A stretch of 64,000 bases of DNA from Gelatoporia subvermispora B (GCA_000320605.2 KB445810.1:501722-565721); one strand, 5' to 3'. Shown: positions 34,208 to 46,327, numbered from the stretch's first letter. Numbers and translations: made by a program. Notes: generated from the sequence alone by a model not told the origin.

Positions 34208-34865
34208 GCTTCATTGATTAGATTTGCTTTACGCCTTCCCCTCCCCGCTTCCCATGTCCCCCGTCTACGTTACACTCGCAGTAGATGCCTTCACTGCGCT
34301 GCGGCGCCTCGTCGACCGTTCCTGCCTGCCGCGGCGGACGGGTCCCCACGCCTGAGATACCACCGACAAAATAATGCTGGCGGCATGAGACGGCGGGCCG
34401 GTGCCGCACGGCGGACAGCTTCCAGCACGGCACGGCAGCATCCCTAGCATCATGATACCTTTGTGGACCGGATTGTGTTAGATTTATGGTAGCTTTGCAG
34501 TAGCTTTCGGGTCTAGGTGTAGGATGCAGTAATACTAGTCGTTCCCTTCGTCCTCCTCCATATGTTCTGTTCGTGCGCGCATTCAGACATATTGCACGAA
34601 CCCTTGGCGCGGCTGCACCACCCAGGCCATGCATGCTTCAGCATGGTAAAACTTACGCATCACAGATCCGCAAGACGTGTGCTAACATGCAGGTAAATCT
34701 GTCGACCGCAAGTTCGACCAGTACATCTATCCTGAAGATCTCGTTCGAAAAATCTGAACTTTCATTGTAGTAGCTTTCGCCGGGCAATAAGAGGTGTATG
34801 ATGAATCGAATCTCCGCCCTTTCTTCGCATCATATTGTCATCTGGGCATGCTCAAGTTCTATCGT
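34208..34865. other. Intergenic with dispersed repeat copy
   Basis: No gene. The part at 34616-34728 is similar to 38366-38496 (two blocks of 17 and 21 nt with 1 and 3 mismatches in matching order), which marks a diverged dispersed repeat. Confidence 0.5.
34616..34728. repeat. Dispersed repeat family 2, copy A
   Basis: See 38366-38496. Copy A lies about 140 nt upstream of the tRNA-Trp gene, and CCCTTGGCGC, as in the tRNA 5' end, occurs at its left side (34601), so a tRN​A-related short element is conceivable. Confidence 0.6.
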
Positions 34866-34969
34866 GGACCCTTGGCGCAGCGGTAGCGCGTGAGATTCCA
34901 GTGCGTCGTGCTTACGTAAGCAATCACTGAGCATCCTCAAGGTCATCCGTTCAAATCGGGTAGGGTTCA
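34866..34969 (+). tRNA. tRNA-Trp (CCA) with a 32-nt intron
   Basis: Cloverleaf seen by eye. The acceptor stem GGACCCT (34866-34872) pairs with AGGGTTC (34962-34968), with discriminator A34969. The D stem GCGC pairs with GCGC (34875-34878/34886-34889) and the T arm ATCCG pairs with CGGGT around TTCAAAT (34945-34961). The anticodon loop TTCCAG has CCA at 34898-34900. An intron at about 34902-34933 sits one base 3' of the anticodon, the standard place. The anticodon stem TGAGA/CCTCA has one A-C mismatch at its loop end, so the exact intron edge may shift by a base or the gene may be slightly degenerate. The A box and B box (GTTCAAATC) are intact. Confidence 0.8.
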
Positions 34970-35825
34970 GCTTTTTGGAAAGGTGAACTTTTGCATCGGC
35001 CGATGCGGAGGAAGATTGGGGAGACGTTGTGGCCGCGTGTTTAACCAAATTGGGACAGACACCACGTGGAAATCGGCGCGTCTCTTAAGCGCTCGTCTGG
35101 TTTGAATTCGCAGCAGCTCGCGATATGTGTGGCAGTGGTTGTGCAATTTGCACATAACTGACGTTTGTTTCGTACCCCGCCTCAGAACGCCCTGAGACAG
35201 CTTGGAGGTGTTGTATCAGAGATTGCAATGCCATACCTCGTGAGACATTTCGAGTGGTTCAGATCAGGATTGCTCGCGCGAGCAGTCAATCAATTATCTG
35301 TATGGATGACGAGCTATCCGGAGCCGCCCTCGTAGTCTAAGCAAGAACAAAGACAAGTAAAGGTATAAATAGACGAGCAACAGGAAGGTACAAGTACAGG
35401 GCTAAGGTTTATGGTAACAGCAGACTACACGAACACGAGCGTGGAACTCCCTGTATGGAGTCTTATGGAGTCCATGGCAGTTCTGAGTCGGCTGGGTGCA
35501 GGAGGGTGCCGGAAAGGGTTCCCACAGGCCACCGCGAATATCGGCTATTTGGTCCGAGCGCGAGCTTCAACTTGCTTGATTTTGTGGGCGGCGCGGGTGT
35601 CAAGGACAAGACACGGCGTGACGTCGAGCGTGATATTGGCGGCGGCGGCGGCGGTCCTAATGATGTGAACATGTCAGCTCATCTGGAATAGAATGGAGAA
35701 GTGAGGTAATCACTCACCAATGTTGTGTCAGCAACGAGACGCACTCTGCTCGTAATGAGGGGATCTGCACTACAGTGTGCAGCGTAGCTCAAGCCGATAC
35801 AAGTGTATCAACCGGGGCCCCGCGC
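34970..35825. other. Intergenic, tRNA to zinc-finger gene
   Basis: No gene supported. A short GGC-triplet run lies near 35637-35655 inside chance frames on both strands. Confidence 0.4.
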
Positions 35826-36809
35826 CTACGCCCCAGATGACAGACCGTGCATAGACCTGAAGCCTGCCACCGTCAGTTCCTTCGTACGCGCGGGCCACTT
35901 CCCTGCCTTGATCAGCCCTTTCTCCGTCGCGTGGAACTTCCAGTGTCGGCGCAGTGCGTCCGACCGTGACAATCCGCCTGCTGCCAACTCTGCAGTGTGC
36001 CTTCTCCGATTGACCAGCGCCCTGTCCGACGCGTACACACCCCGCGCGATGTCCTCCTTGCACGCCAGACAGACACTCGAGCCGCTGGTACCCACCCCGC
36101 ACGTCTTCTTGTGCCTCTTGCGCTCGGTTTCCCTGCTGAACCGGGAGGTGCAGCCCGGCGCACCGCAGGGGAGCTCCCCCGTGCCCCTCTTCCTACGCTT
36201 GCTGACGGAAGCGTCCGCGTCGTCGTCTTCCTCCCGCGCACGCTTCGACTTCCGCCCCACAGTGGTCCCGTTGGCCGATGAGCCCTCCGCCGGCGGGAGA
36301 ATGAGGGCGAGGGCGATCGTCGGAGGGTCGGTTGAAGGGGACCGCGAGAGTTCTGGGGTCGATGCGTACGAGGCGGCCCCGGACGGCGAGAGTCCGAGGC
36401 GGACGCCTGTCGGGAAGAGTGCCGACCCGCGCTCTGGGCTGTACGCCTGAGGCTAAAATCGAAGCTGTCGATCAGTAATAGTACGTTAGTGTAGTGAACG
36501 AACACGACGTACATAGTCGGAGAGCAGTGGATCCGTGCCCGGAGAGCTGATGATGGGGCCAGTGGTGCCCCAGTCATCGTCCAGTGCCGCGGCATAGTCC
36601 GCGTCGTCATATTGAGGAAACGGCGTGCTTTGGAAGCCCGCCGTTTCCAGCTTCAACGACCCGGAGTAACTCAGCAGAGCCTCGGGTTCGAAGGATCCGT
36701 CCTCCAGTAGGAGGCCAGGGCCGGCTGCAGGGTCTGCGGTGACCGAGCTGAGGTTAAGACCAAGGCTGTTGGTCTCGAAGCCAGAAGCTGTGGTAGTGTA
36801 GGAGTCCAT
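35826..36809 (-). CDS. Zinc-finger protein, probable transcription factor
   Basis: Two exons: 36809-36513 and about 36446-35826 (the acceptor could also be six bases upstream in coding sense, at 36452), giving about 305 residues. The N-terminal half is acidic and Ser/Pro-rich (DDADYAAALDDDW, SRSPSTDPPT), fitting an activation region. A basic nuclear-signal-like patch (GRKSKRAREEDDDADAS, SKRRKRG) precedes a C2HC-like finger CGAPGCTSRFSRETERKRHK-KTC. A second cysteine pair, CLAC, has widely spaced HxxxH ligands (RRHWKFH). Such divergent fingers are common in Agaricomycete regulators. The target is unknown. TATATAG at 36940-36946 lies about 131-137 nt upstream of the start. Confidence 0.72.
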
Positions 36810-36989
36810 GGCAAGATGTGTGCGTCTTGAGACGGCGTAGAAGAGTTGTCGCTAATCAAGAGATGCGGTAAAAAAGCGAGCTGTAGTCTCGGAGCGCGTC
36901 AGGCTAGTAAATATGCCGTCGAGTCCCGCACGTCGCCCTCTATATACTGGAGAACAGAGGATAATCCCACGAGCGCAGGATGACCTTCA

Positions 36990-37098
36990 ATTGGCCGCTG
37001 GAGCATTGTGGACATTCAGACTCAGGCGGCCAATAAGATGCGTGCGAAAAGCTTGGGAAGCACGGGCTAGACGGAGTACCACAACGGCACAATGAGCA
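36990..37098. repeat. Dispersed repeat family 1, copy A
   Basis: Similar over about 95-100 nt to 39349-39440. The best block is 27 nt with 2 mismatches (37072-37098 against 39414-39440, core GGAGTACCACAACGGCAC). On the minus strand both copies read AVVVLR followed by a similar pattern (S, RT, L spacing), so the copies may derive from a coding sequence. Confidence 0.7.
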
Positions 37099-37219
37099 AC
37101 GGCTAAAAAAGGGACCAGACAAGGTATCCATGAGCCCAGTGCTTGGCCGATGGGCTGGAAATGGACTAGAGCTGTACTCTCCTGAACAGGGAGCCGGGGA
37201 TTGATGACTAGTTATTATT

Positions 37220-37286
37220 GAAGGTTGGCCGATGGAGGTTTCCCGAAATGTATGTCAGAAGGTTGGCCGATGGAGGTTTCCCGAAA
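37220..37286. repeat. 29-nt direct repeat, two copies, period 38
   Basis: Identical 29-nt units at 37220-37248 and 37258-37286 (each containing GGTTGGCCGATGGAGG), separated by 9 nt. This is a recent local duplication. Confidence 0.9.
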
Positions 37287-38236
37287 GTATGCCATAACGA
37301 AACCCAGATGAGTTGGTTCTGATCACGATGGAGTTCTCAATTATCAGTTTTCAGTCCAGACTCCGCTCGAGACGGGTATCGTCCAGACGTCCCAGACGGC
37401 ATACTAGGCAAGACGGAGCGCTCATGGATTCTGGTATCAAAGAAGAACAACTGCGGCAGATCCTCATGGCTCGCATGCATCAGTATCGCCAATCAAGATT
37501 CTATCCATCTTGGGCAGCAGACGGATGGCGCCGCGTCGGAGAGCGGACTGCTAGAAACGATTGTCTTGTTGTGTACGTCGTTGAAAGCAACAGCCAGGAG
37601 GGCGGTGGTTGCTGCTGATTGTGTCCCAATTAAAGGCACAATACAGGAGGATATCGCAGCGGATCTGACTCGGAGAAACCAAGTCCAACCGATAGCGTGG
37701 GTGTCTTGAAGCTGCCAGCGGCGAACGAGCCGTCACGCGTCATGCTCACAGATTAAGAGATCGTCCCGGAAGTCCGCAGGTCACCCAAGGAGAGAAGCTG
37801 AAGGCGTTTAAGATAGGCGTGATCTGATCAGGGAGGGGTGATTGAACCGGATGCTATCGCCGCGTTCCCACATGTGGCTGGGCGGATATTGAGTACGGAC
37901 GTCTTCTGCCCATGTCTTCATGGTACTGTGGTCATGCATTATCTGATACATCCGTTGAGGAGGGGCAGGCGTGGTTGACGTAGTACACGCAGAAGCCGAG
38001 ACGAAAGACAAGATGCACCTAGTTCAATTTCCAGTATCGCGAAAGAGGGTACCCGTGAACGACAGATGGAGTCAATATCACAATAGCATCTCAATCGACA
38101 TTAATTGAGTACAGAGTCAACGTGTCGGAGAGAGAGCCATTAATGGACCCCAGTCATTGGACTAAGTCGGGAGTCAACCAGAGCCCCACGCGTCCGCGAG
38201 AAGCCGAGCACACGGGCGCTAATCGCACTAGACCTT

Positions 38237-38298
38237 GGCGCAGCGCGAGAAGTTGCCCGTCTGCCTCAGCCTTCTACCTCTCGTGCTACCGCTGCGCC
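38237..38298. repeat. Imperfect inverted repeat resembling a tRNA arm
   Basis: TGGCGCAGCG near 38237 pairs with CGCTGCGCCA near 38298, with a second inner match (CGAGA with TCTCG). The minus strand shows a TGGCGCAGCGG A-box-like motif as in tRNA-Trp, but no B box or cloverleaf. Confidence 0.5.
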
Positions 38299-38365
38299 AT
38301 GCAGTGGTAGCGTGGAGCGCCAGGGCAGTAATGAGCGGAGACATGGATGCGCTGGCTCTGTGGCA

Positions 38366-38496
38366 CACCACCCAAGCCATGCTGTAGTGGCACTCTGGTA
38401 CTCGTGTTCTGCATTATGTCCAGATTCTCAAGGCATGCATCAGGATGCAGGTCAGGATCTCGGATAGTGTGTAATGCAACTTCAACGAGTACATCT
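38366..38496. repeat. Dispersed repeat family 2, copy B
   Basis: Partner of 34616-34728: the block CACCACCCARGCCATGC and, further on, GCAASTTCRACSAGTACAT occur in the same order in both, with 94 nt spacing in one and 112 nt in the other. Confidence 0.65.
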
Positions 38497-38703
38497 GAAT
38501 CCGTTGTACTTCAAAGCCTCAACAAACAGCTTCCATTTTTCGTACGGTGGCCAAGTCTTACATATCAAAAGCCGCACTGACTACACATATCATAAGCAAG
38601 AGCCACTGAATCCAAAGGAAATGCGAATTTGAGTGTTGTAGGGTAGAGTGTAGGACTGATGCATTGATCTGATCCTGTTACTTGTTGTTACATGAGCGAG
38701 TAT

Positions 38704-40243
38704 TCAGGAGAACGAAGTAGTCATGGCTGACCTTGTATACAGTTCTATAAGTTGTGTCGAGTCGACCTCAACATCTTTGACGCTGCCTCGACGGGTGTTA
38801 TCGTTCGTGATCGTGGCGTAAGCGTCGCGTATGTAGGAATTGAACGGAGGTTTGGGGTGAGTACCGGCGTCGGTATGGATGACGAGGTATCCGATGGGCA
38901 GGGATACCTCGGCCGTAGACCAGTAGCTGCCAAAAAACAAATCAATTATCATTGGGCTGACTGCGGGACGACTTGCGACTCACATATGAGTGGTGGACCC
39001 CAGCGTGCTCAGCGTCCAGAAGTCGAATGCGGGTGGCTTCGAAGCACCCCCAGTCGATTCGGACGCAGGCAGCAAGGCCTCAGTAGGAGGCCAAGGCCGT
39101 CGACCGGGAGGTCTGCTCTATGACCTCGCCAAGATACGCCGCAGCGTAAGTACCGGACATGTTTGAAGGGCATGTAGCCTGAGAATGTGGTTCGAAAGAC
39201 AGCGGATAGCGAGACATGAGTAGATACCAAGGAGGCACGTTGGGAATGTATTCGTATCCCATTAGCACTCTCGCCGGCCAATTTATCATATTTAGCGGGG
39301 CATATCCGTCAGAAAGTCCACAGCGCTCAAAATATGTCCGCCGGCCAGTGTGGACAAGCTCACGGCTGAAAGCCAATAGGGACGTGCGAATGCTACGCGA
39401 AGTCTCATCCGGGCGGAGTACCACAACGGCACGATGGGCAGGCACGATTGCGACAGACGACGGCAGAACAACACATGCCAGATTCGTGTATTTGGATGGC
39501 AATTTTTGCGAAGATGGCAAGTGATGTAAGGCAAACAAATAACGGCCCACGACGAAGCCCTTGCATCAGACGCGTATGTGGTAGCCGACAACAGTATCCG
39601 GGGGTGCTGGGTGCTGATGCTGATATGAGGAAAATCTAATTCTGCGATGTTGCCAACCCTAAGAGGGTAGCAAGAATTAGACTCGCGGGAACCCCTGGCT
39701 CGACGGAGCGTCGACAGTCTCGAGGCCTGGAGAATTGTGGCTGCGGCAGATCGCCCAGGCCTCAGGTATCTGTCTTCTGATCTGGTCATTTATCGATTTA
39801 CCCAGGAGTATTTAGCACATGGGTGCTGCCATAACAATCACCTTCACAAAATTGTGTCCTTCGTTTGTCTCCTTGAGCACCGAAGACAAAGTGAACGGCC
39901 TGAGCAGATCGCTGTCATTGTGCACCAGTTCGACGCACAATACGAGTATATACCCAGATGTGCGGATCAGACTCGTGGAAGCCGATGTTGTTCCTGATAG
40001 CAAGTGTCGGCAAGTCGGAGAGCGAAACATGTGCGAGAAGGAGTCCACGGCGCTTGTTTTGATCATAGCGGATATCATCCCGGCCCGTGGGCTTGCTGCT
40101 GCGGCCGTCCACTTATTGAACGCGTCCAGATGCACCTCTTGAGATCGGATGAAACGGAGAGGAACAGTGAGCCCTGGCGCAAGGTCGATATAGCCCGGCC
40201 TTCCGCAAGGACTACGACAGAGAAGTGACGAATCCGTGAGCAC
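38704..40243 (-). pseudogene. Coding-like fragments, possible decayed gene(s)
   Basis: Several minus-strand open pieces: 39812-40243 (YIDLAPGLTVPLRFIRSQEV), 39080-39550 (LMGYEYIPNVPPWYLLMS, GTYAAAYLGEVIEQTSRS) and 38704-38945 after a good GTGAGT...TTGGCAG intron (STAEVSLPIGYLVIHTDAG, SYIRDAYATITND). Composition looks protein-like but no family is recognised and the pieces do not join into one frame. They could be remnants of a lineage-specific gene partly duplicated at 37 kb. Confidence 0.3.
39349..39440. repeat. Dispersed repeat family 1, copy B
   Basis: Partner of 36990-37098. It lies inside a minus-strand open stretch that reads HRAVVVLRPDETSRSIRTSL. Confidence 0.7.
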
Positions 40244-40354
40244 CTTTCTGACGTGTTAAATGGATGCGGGCTAGACTCGTCGTTTCTCCAAGATATAACA
40301 AGATTGTCTCGGAATAAATCGATTATATGATTAAGTACGTCACCATCATCTAGT

Positions 40355-41929
40355 CTAGATATACCGTTGTCCATCCCGAACCCGTTTATACAAACCCACT
40401 ATGATGTCGTTCGCTGTGAGAGTAACAATGCTAGAACACGAGCATAAGCTGATCGAACTGCAATGTGAGATAATCATGGACTCACGTATGTGGTGCTATA
40501 CGGAAGAAATGCGCAGTCGATCCTATGCACCCTAGTGAGACAATGCACTGACAAAAGATATATTCGTGCACACCTTTGTACCATCCAAGAGGGCCCTCTG
40601 TCTTTAATGTCTTCCACAAACAGTCTATGGGATTCTTGTACAATGTGCCGACGTGCCTGCCATCGGGCAACCGAACGACGGGTTGATTATACACTCGAGT
40701 CAATGCCTATTTCAGATTCATTGACGTGTCAGAAATCTTTTTTCGGAGTTGCATAATCCCACTTACTGTGTCTGCGGGTTGCATCATCGCAAGCTGAACG
40801 CTTTGTGAGCAAATAATTGCGCCTCACGCTAGAAAATTCGAACATACCACACAAAGTCCAGACACAGAACTGCTAGCAAGGAAAGTCAAGATACTGTCCG
40901 CAGGCATGATTCCACGGGAAACAAGCTGGTTCTTGGTCCAGTTATAGGACGGCAGTTGTACCTGATGTGATATATTAGTCCAGTGGACGTATAGCTTGAA
41001 ATATCTCACGGACAGAAGAACCCATAGAGGTTCGAAGTATAGCGGCGTCTATGCCGCGGACAAGACCTCGGAAGCGTTCGGCCCGCCAGATCGTCGCGAG
41101 CGCATTCAACGAGCTCTTGTAATGATGTTGTGTGCCGACGGGCAGTGCAGGTGAATATGCCTTGGTAATGTGCGTCAGATCCAGTATGGAACAAGATTAT
41201 AGGGAGGAACGAACCTGCATCCGCGCCTTAATCAAGAATAGCGGGTTCCCCAAACATGCTGTGACAACAGTGAAGTTGAACTCTTAACAATGTGCACATA
41301 TATGGAGGCGTACCTCCAATGGTCCCACTGAATGCTCCTGCGAATACAGACGTCGCAGGTCTTTGTTCATCGGGAGATATTCCAAGTAGCTGATTCGTCC
41401 CTCTCCGTATTGGCTCATAGAATCCTGAGGGAGGGTCAATGAGGATCGAACATGAATTGTCATTTCGGACTGACCCAGGCGAGAGCCATTCAACAGGATC
41501 TACATGCGAATGTCACTTGGGAGATCAATATGATATGCTGAAATAGTTCCCACCTGGTATACATACTGCGGACACAATCGTATGAGAACACGCGCGTCTG
41601 ACAGGAAGTACTAAGGTGTGACTCACTGCAGGTCCGAGGCCTCGCTGGACACCGCGGATGCCCTCATTCTTCCAGGTCTTCGCCATCACGTCTAGGGTAT
41701 TCTTGTAGACCTTCGGAACATTCCCCTTCGCCAATTCTCCCTGTAGCTGCAGGCGCGTCTTCGCCACTTCGGCGGGATTAGATATTGTTACCTGCGCATG
41801 CTCCCCGTCAGCCACAATTGAGTTAGAGCACCCAATACATCAACTCACAGCGACACATGCTGCCGCGCCGCCGCAGACGAAGCCCTCAGCGGTAGTCAAA
41901 GGTTGGCCCTTCCCTGGCGCGGCACTCAT
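40355..41929 (-). CDS. Mitochondrial carrier (SLC25, oxaloacetate-type)
   Basis: A multi-exon gene for a six-helix mitochondrial inner-membrane carrier. It starts at 41929 ([20 protein letters not shown]) and ends with [11 protein letters not shown] and TAG at 40355-40357. Three carrier repeats are seen: [19 protein letters not shown], then [20 protein letters not shown], then [16 protein letters not shown], each starting with the P-x-[DE]-x-x-[KR]-type motif; the second reads P-L-F-L-I-K. The [12 protein letters not shown] end and the second-repeat variant are typical of the Oac1/SLC25A34-35 group, which moves oxaloacetate, sulfate or related dicarboxylates. The substrate is inferred from family resemblance. 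The first intron follows CVA early in the first repeat. Confidence 0.88.
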
Positions 41930-42182
41930 CGCGGTGGTCGGGTGAGGTCGAGATGGGGGGTTTGCGGATGCAAGGGGTTCATGGCGCGAGGCTGTCTACG
42001 CGCCAGCCATACGCGTCTATGACTCACCCCGCTCACGCCAGTGCACTGGCCGGCGCCTCTTTCCCCGCGTCGCATCCGACTCCGGCGCACGCGACGACGA
42101 CGCGCGCGGCGCTTGCTCAACTCTTCTTCCCGCAACCTCGCGTTCGCCGTCGAGCACAACCGCAACTGGGCCTCCATCTCGA
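41930..42182. promoter_or_regulatory. Divergent upstream region, carrier / sorting nexin
   Basis: 253 bp between divergent starts. GC-rich, no TATA; probably a shared housekeeping-type promoter. Confidence 0.4.
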
Positions 42183-45100
42183 ATGGTTCTGCCGTCGGGC
42201 AGACATGTTCTCGTACTGGCAATAGTTCTAGGCGTCGTTGTGCCCGCAGTCGCGCGAGCACTGTCGTCGCCTATCACGATCCTTCTCCTCTCTCCGATTC
42301 TCGCTCTCCTCTGCGTTGTCGGCTTCTTGGGCCTCAACATCATTCTCGCATATGCTTTAGACAAGACAAGACCAGCTCCAGTCAATCCGCTGCCAGCGGC
42401 CGCCAGACCACTAGCATTCTCCACACCGGCGGCATGGCAGGCAGTCCTGACGCGCTCACAATGGTCACATAAAGCCCCTCAGACGCTGTCCCCTCTATAC
42501 CCAGAGTATCCTGTCGTATCATCAACGCTGAATGATATACTCATTATGATCGTGAGGGATTTTGTCCTGGTGTGGTACAAGGAGATATCATCGTCCCCGT
42601 CATTCCCGACTGCGGTCTCCGCAACGCTGCATAGCTCCTTGGAACGCGTCCTCACTCGCCTCGAGACCATTGACCTCACAGCGCTTCTTGTGAAGCGCAT
42701 TCTTCCGAAGATTACCACGCATATTGAACAATATCGTCAATCCGAAGTGGCCCTTCGTGGCGCAGGTCTAGAGCGCAAGCTCACTCAGTCAGAAGAGTTG
42801 GACCTGCTTCTGGCCGGGAGATATGCTAGTCGAGGGGAGAAGCTGCATCCAGCAGTAGACAATCTATCCTCCACATTCACAAAGCAGGCAGAGGAACAAC
42901 ATCTGAGAGAACTAGTCGACAAGGCGCTTCCTCGCATCTTGCCTGAGAAAGAAGCTCGAAGCCATGCCGTGAAGGTTGTAGTCAAAGAGATCGTCGCTTG
43001 CGCAGTTTTGTATCCTGTCATGGATATGCTGTCGGATCCCGATTTCTGGAACCGCTCGATTGACCAAGTGGTATGTATAGATAGCCTGCATAAGTATCGT
43101 GCTCACTGTATGTCAGGCTGGAGCTGCAATTCGCCAGCAGTATGTGTGTCGAAACTACTCAGCAGACCTATACTCATGTCGATTTGGGCCATCAGGCGAT
43201 TAATCACGAAAGTCAGGAACGTCTTAGAGGCGCAGATACCACGTCCCCCGACTCGTTCACAGACAGAACCCACTGGCACCACTGATCGGATTACTATCCG
43301 CACGGATGCCCGTCATTTTGAGTCGTTCTTGCGCAGTATTAATCGATGTTCCTCATTACTCGATGCAAGAAGGCTGAAAAACGATATCATGGGCGAAATC
43401 CGACGCACTCGCACTTTACTAGGTTAGTATTCAATGTCAAACCACAAATTAGGGTATCATGATGATTCATGCGCACACCAGCTAGCCATGAGAATGAGGA
43501 GTGGATCAACGGCGAGAAGACAGAGGACATTGTGGCTTTTCTGGACAGGCTGTATACAGCCAAACGCAAAGTGGAGAAGCGGATTGCTGTTCTTGGTGGA
43601 GAGACCGATCCAGTGGGTTCTCGGCTGATCATCACCCTGAGAGCAAAATGTTGATGCCAGATCTGCTTAGCGACATTCAACAATCCCAGAGCTCGCAGAT
43701 GATCTTCAGCTGAGCCTCCGAGATGTCCTTCGGAACCCTGGGTCGCTTTCATATCTCATGGAGTTCATGGACCGTCGACATCGATCGCTCCTCGTGCAAT
43801 TTTGGTTGACGGTGGAGAGTTTCAAAAATCCGCTCGACTCGGTAGAATCAGGCAGCTCTGACGAAGAGGATGAGGCAGTAGTGGACCCCACACGCTCGGC
43901 GACACTGAAAGAGGATATTTCCATGCTGAACGAGCTCTACTTCTCTGGCCCATCACTGGATCCCCTACTGAGCTCTATATCCCAGAAATACGTCAACTCG
44001 ATTCGTTCTTTTGGACTAGAAGACGAGGCGGCGGGTCCGGCTTCGGAACGAAGGGTACGGAGGAGTGTCATGCTTGCACAGCGCCAGGTAGAACGTGAGA
44101 TGGAGCAAGACTTTGAAGAGTTCCAGAGGTCAGAGCTGTGGTTTCGTGTCGTTGGTGATTTGGAGACAAATGGCCGAAGAGGCGCGATGGATAATTCCAC
44201 GTTCAATAGACCGGTCTCACAGGTTTCGCATACATCGACGGGCCAGGCACCACCCGGAGGACATGCATCAGTGTCTCGACCCTCTTTTCGTGCCGAGTCC
44301 CTTCCAGTGTTCGGCAACGGCGCAAAGCCTCTGCGCATGGGCCCGGCCTCACCCACGTTCTCGTTGGCGGAGCCAGCCCCAAGCATACTCGCGAGGACGT
44401 CCACTTCCAACCTAGAGGTCCTCATGACCTCGGCTCACGAGGCCCCCTCGTCTACGTCCACACGAGCTCCGCTGTTTGATGATCCTGAAGATACGCAGGG
44501 TGTAAAGGAGCAGTCGCAGCGGATGGAGGCGATCCATGCTGCACTGACGGACATCATCGCCCTATCGAAGGAGCCGGAGGATATGCAAAGCAAGGATATG
44601 TCCGATAGCACCAGCATGCAGAGCGGGAAAGCGCCTTCAGGGAGGAGTGCAAGGCGCGGCGGGAAGGTCTTTGATGATGATGTGGAAGAAGAAGAAGAGG
44701 ATAGGGCGGAGGACGAGGAAGAAGACACGGCACACGGCTCGTTCCAGCTTGCTGGACCGGGTGACCTCCAACTTTCGTACGAGATTGCCCGCCTCACAAC
44801 GAAAATTGAGCAGCTTCAGTCGCAGGACGCGATGCTCGATACGTTGATCAAGAAGGCGGAGCTGACGGGGGACGCACAAGAATTGCGGCTGTTGCGCAAG
44901 TCGAAATCCTCCATGACGAGGGAACTTCGCGAGCTGCGGTTCCAGAAGACGCAGTATGAACAGCAGGAATCTGCTAATCGTATTGTGTCGGATCGCACGA
45001 AGGTCGCAATTGTGAACTCCACGGTGGGCGAGGAAGACGGCAAATCCGTTGTGCGGTACCTCATCGAAGTCCAGCAACTGGCGTCTGATGGCACGTACGG

Positions 45101-46327
45101 ATCGGGGTGGGTTGTTGCGAGACGATATAATGAGTTCTTCAACATGCACAACAAGCTCCGCGAACGCTATGCGCTTGTTCGCAATCTGGACTTCCCTCGC
45201 AAGCAGCTTGTTACCTCGCTATCTAGTAGCTTTGTCGACTCGCGCCGGATGGGACTCGAAAAGTATCTGCAGGTATGACATCATGTGCCGTAATCATGTC
45301 TTACCGCTGATAGCAAACGCATACAGAGCCTCATCACCATTCCCGCGGTGTGCGAGAGCGATGAGCTCCGGACTTTCCTGTCCAGAGATTCGCCCTTCAT
45401 CGCCGCTGTGCCCGATGCTCCTCCTTTGAAAACCCCAACCGCAGGTCCTGCCTTCCCTGGCAAAGGTCTCGTCCGTACGGTGTACAAATCCGTCACAGAC
45501 AGCATCGACGACATGTTCTTTGGACCGTCTATGCTGGATGTCATCATTCAGCGACTAACCACGCAAGCGGCGGAGTTCGCAGGAATCGTCGGAAGTGGTA
45601 TACACGATGAGGATCTAGTCGCGCAAGCTCTGAGAGCTTCAGGGAAGACCACGTCTGAGGAGACCCTGTTACAGCTCTCCGGCGACTTGAAGCCTCTCGA
45701 CGGAGAGACGAGCAGCTCCTCTTTCTCTTCCCCCATCTGCGATTTAATCCTCGCAGTATTCGAATTGAACAAGAAGAACAATTGGCTGCGACGCCAGGCA
45801 ATTGTCATCATCCTGCAGCAAGTGTTCGGCGGGACAATTGAACGGTGTGTATGGATTGCTTTGGACTGTACGAGCACCGGTATAACATTGTGTCAGGAAA
45901 CTTCGTGAGACACTCAAGGCATATCTGGACGAGCCTCACGTGCTCAGCTACATGAACATATTCAAAGACGGTCTATGGCCAGGAGGCCAGCTGAAACCAC
46001 CCAGTCCTCCCCGAACAGCTGAGGAGAAGCTGCACACAAGGGATGAGGCAAATCGCAAGCTATCGGCACTAATGCCAGGTGGGTACTCGGGTTGATAGTC
46101 ATGTTGGCTGAAGGTGACAAAATCTTGCAGACCTGGCCGCTAACATGATTGGGCGGTCAAATGCACGTCGAGGAGCCCGGAGGATATTTGCCGTCCTCCA
46201 GAACCGGCGGCTCAATCAACATATCCTCTACACGATTCTGGATGAGGTGAATAACTCAATCACGCATTCTGCTATCACATGCTGACGGCAACTTCAGGTG
46301 TTCTCTGCTCTGTTCTCTGACTCGTGA
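42183..46327 (+). CDS. Mdm1/SNX13-type sorting nexin (PXA-RGS-PX-nexin C)
   Basis: Nine exons: 42183-43070, 43117-43139, 43196-43422, 43482-43612, 43671-45272, 45327-45844, 45897-46078, 46131-46246, 46298-46327, giving 1238 residues. The N-terminus has two hydrophobic segments (HVLVLAIVLGVVVPAVA, LLLSPILALLCVVGFLGL), then a PXA domain (EYPVVSSTLNDILIMIVRDFV...). An RGS-like domain begins ELADDLQLSLRDVL and continues DRRHRSLLVQFWLTVESF. After a Ser-rich and acidic linker comes a coil (KIEQLQSQDAMLDTL), a PX domain (VARRYNEFFNMHNKLRERY, the phosphoinositide-binding RRYNEF) and a nexin C region (LQQVFGGTIERKL). Such proteins tether ER to the vacuole/lysosome or lipid droplets and handle lipids. 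Complete and well supported. Confidence 0.94.

Larger units (their letters stand above)
36810..40354. other. Repeat-bearing gene-poor interval
   Basis: This 3.5-kb stretch holds two dispersed-repeat pairs, a 29-nt tandem duplication and an imperfect hairpin (separate entries). Coding-like fragments occur on the minus strand at 38704-40243, but no complete gene could be built. Confidence 0.5.

Noticed and set aside
38237..38298. Second tRNA-like sequence on the minus strand
   Set aside because: An A-box-like motif is present, but there is no B box, T arm or acceptor stem. Kept only as an inverted repeat.
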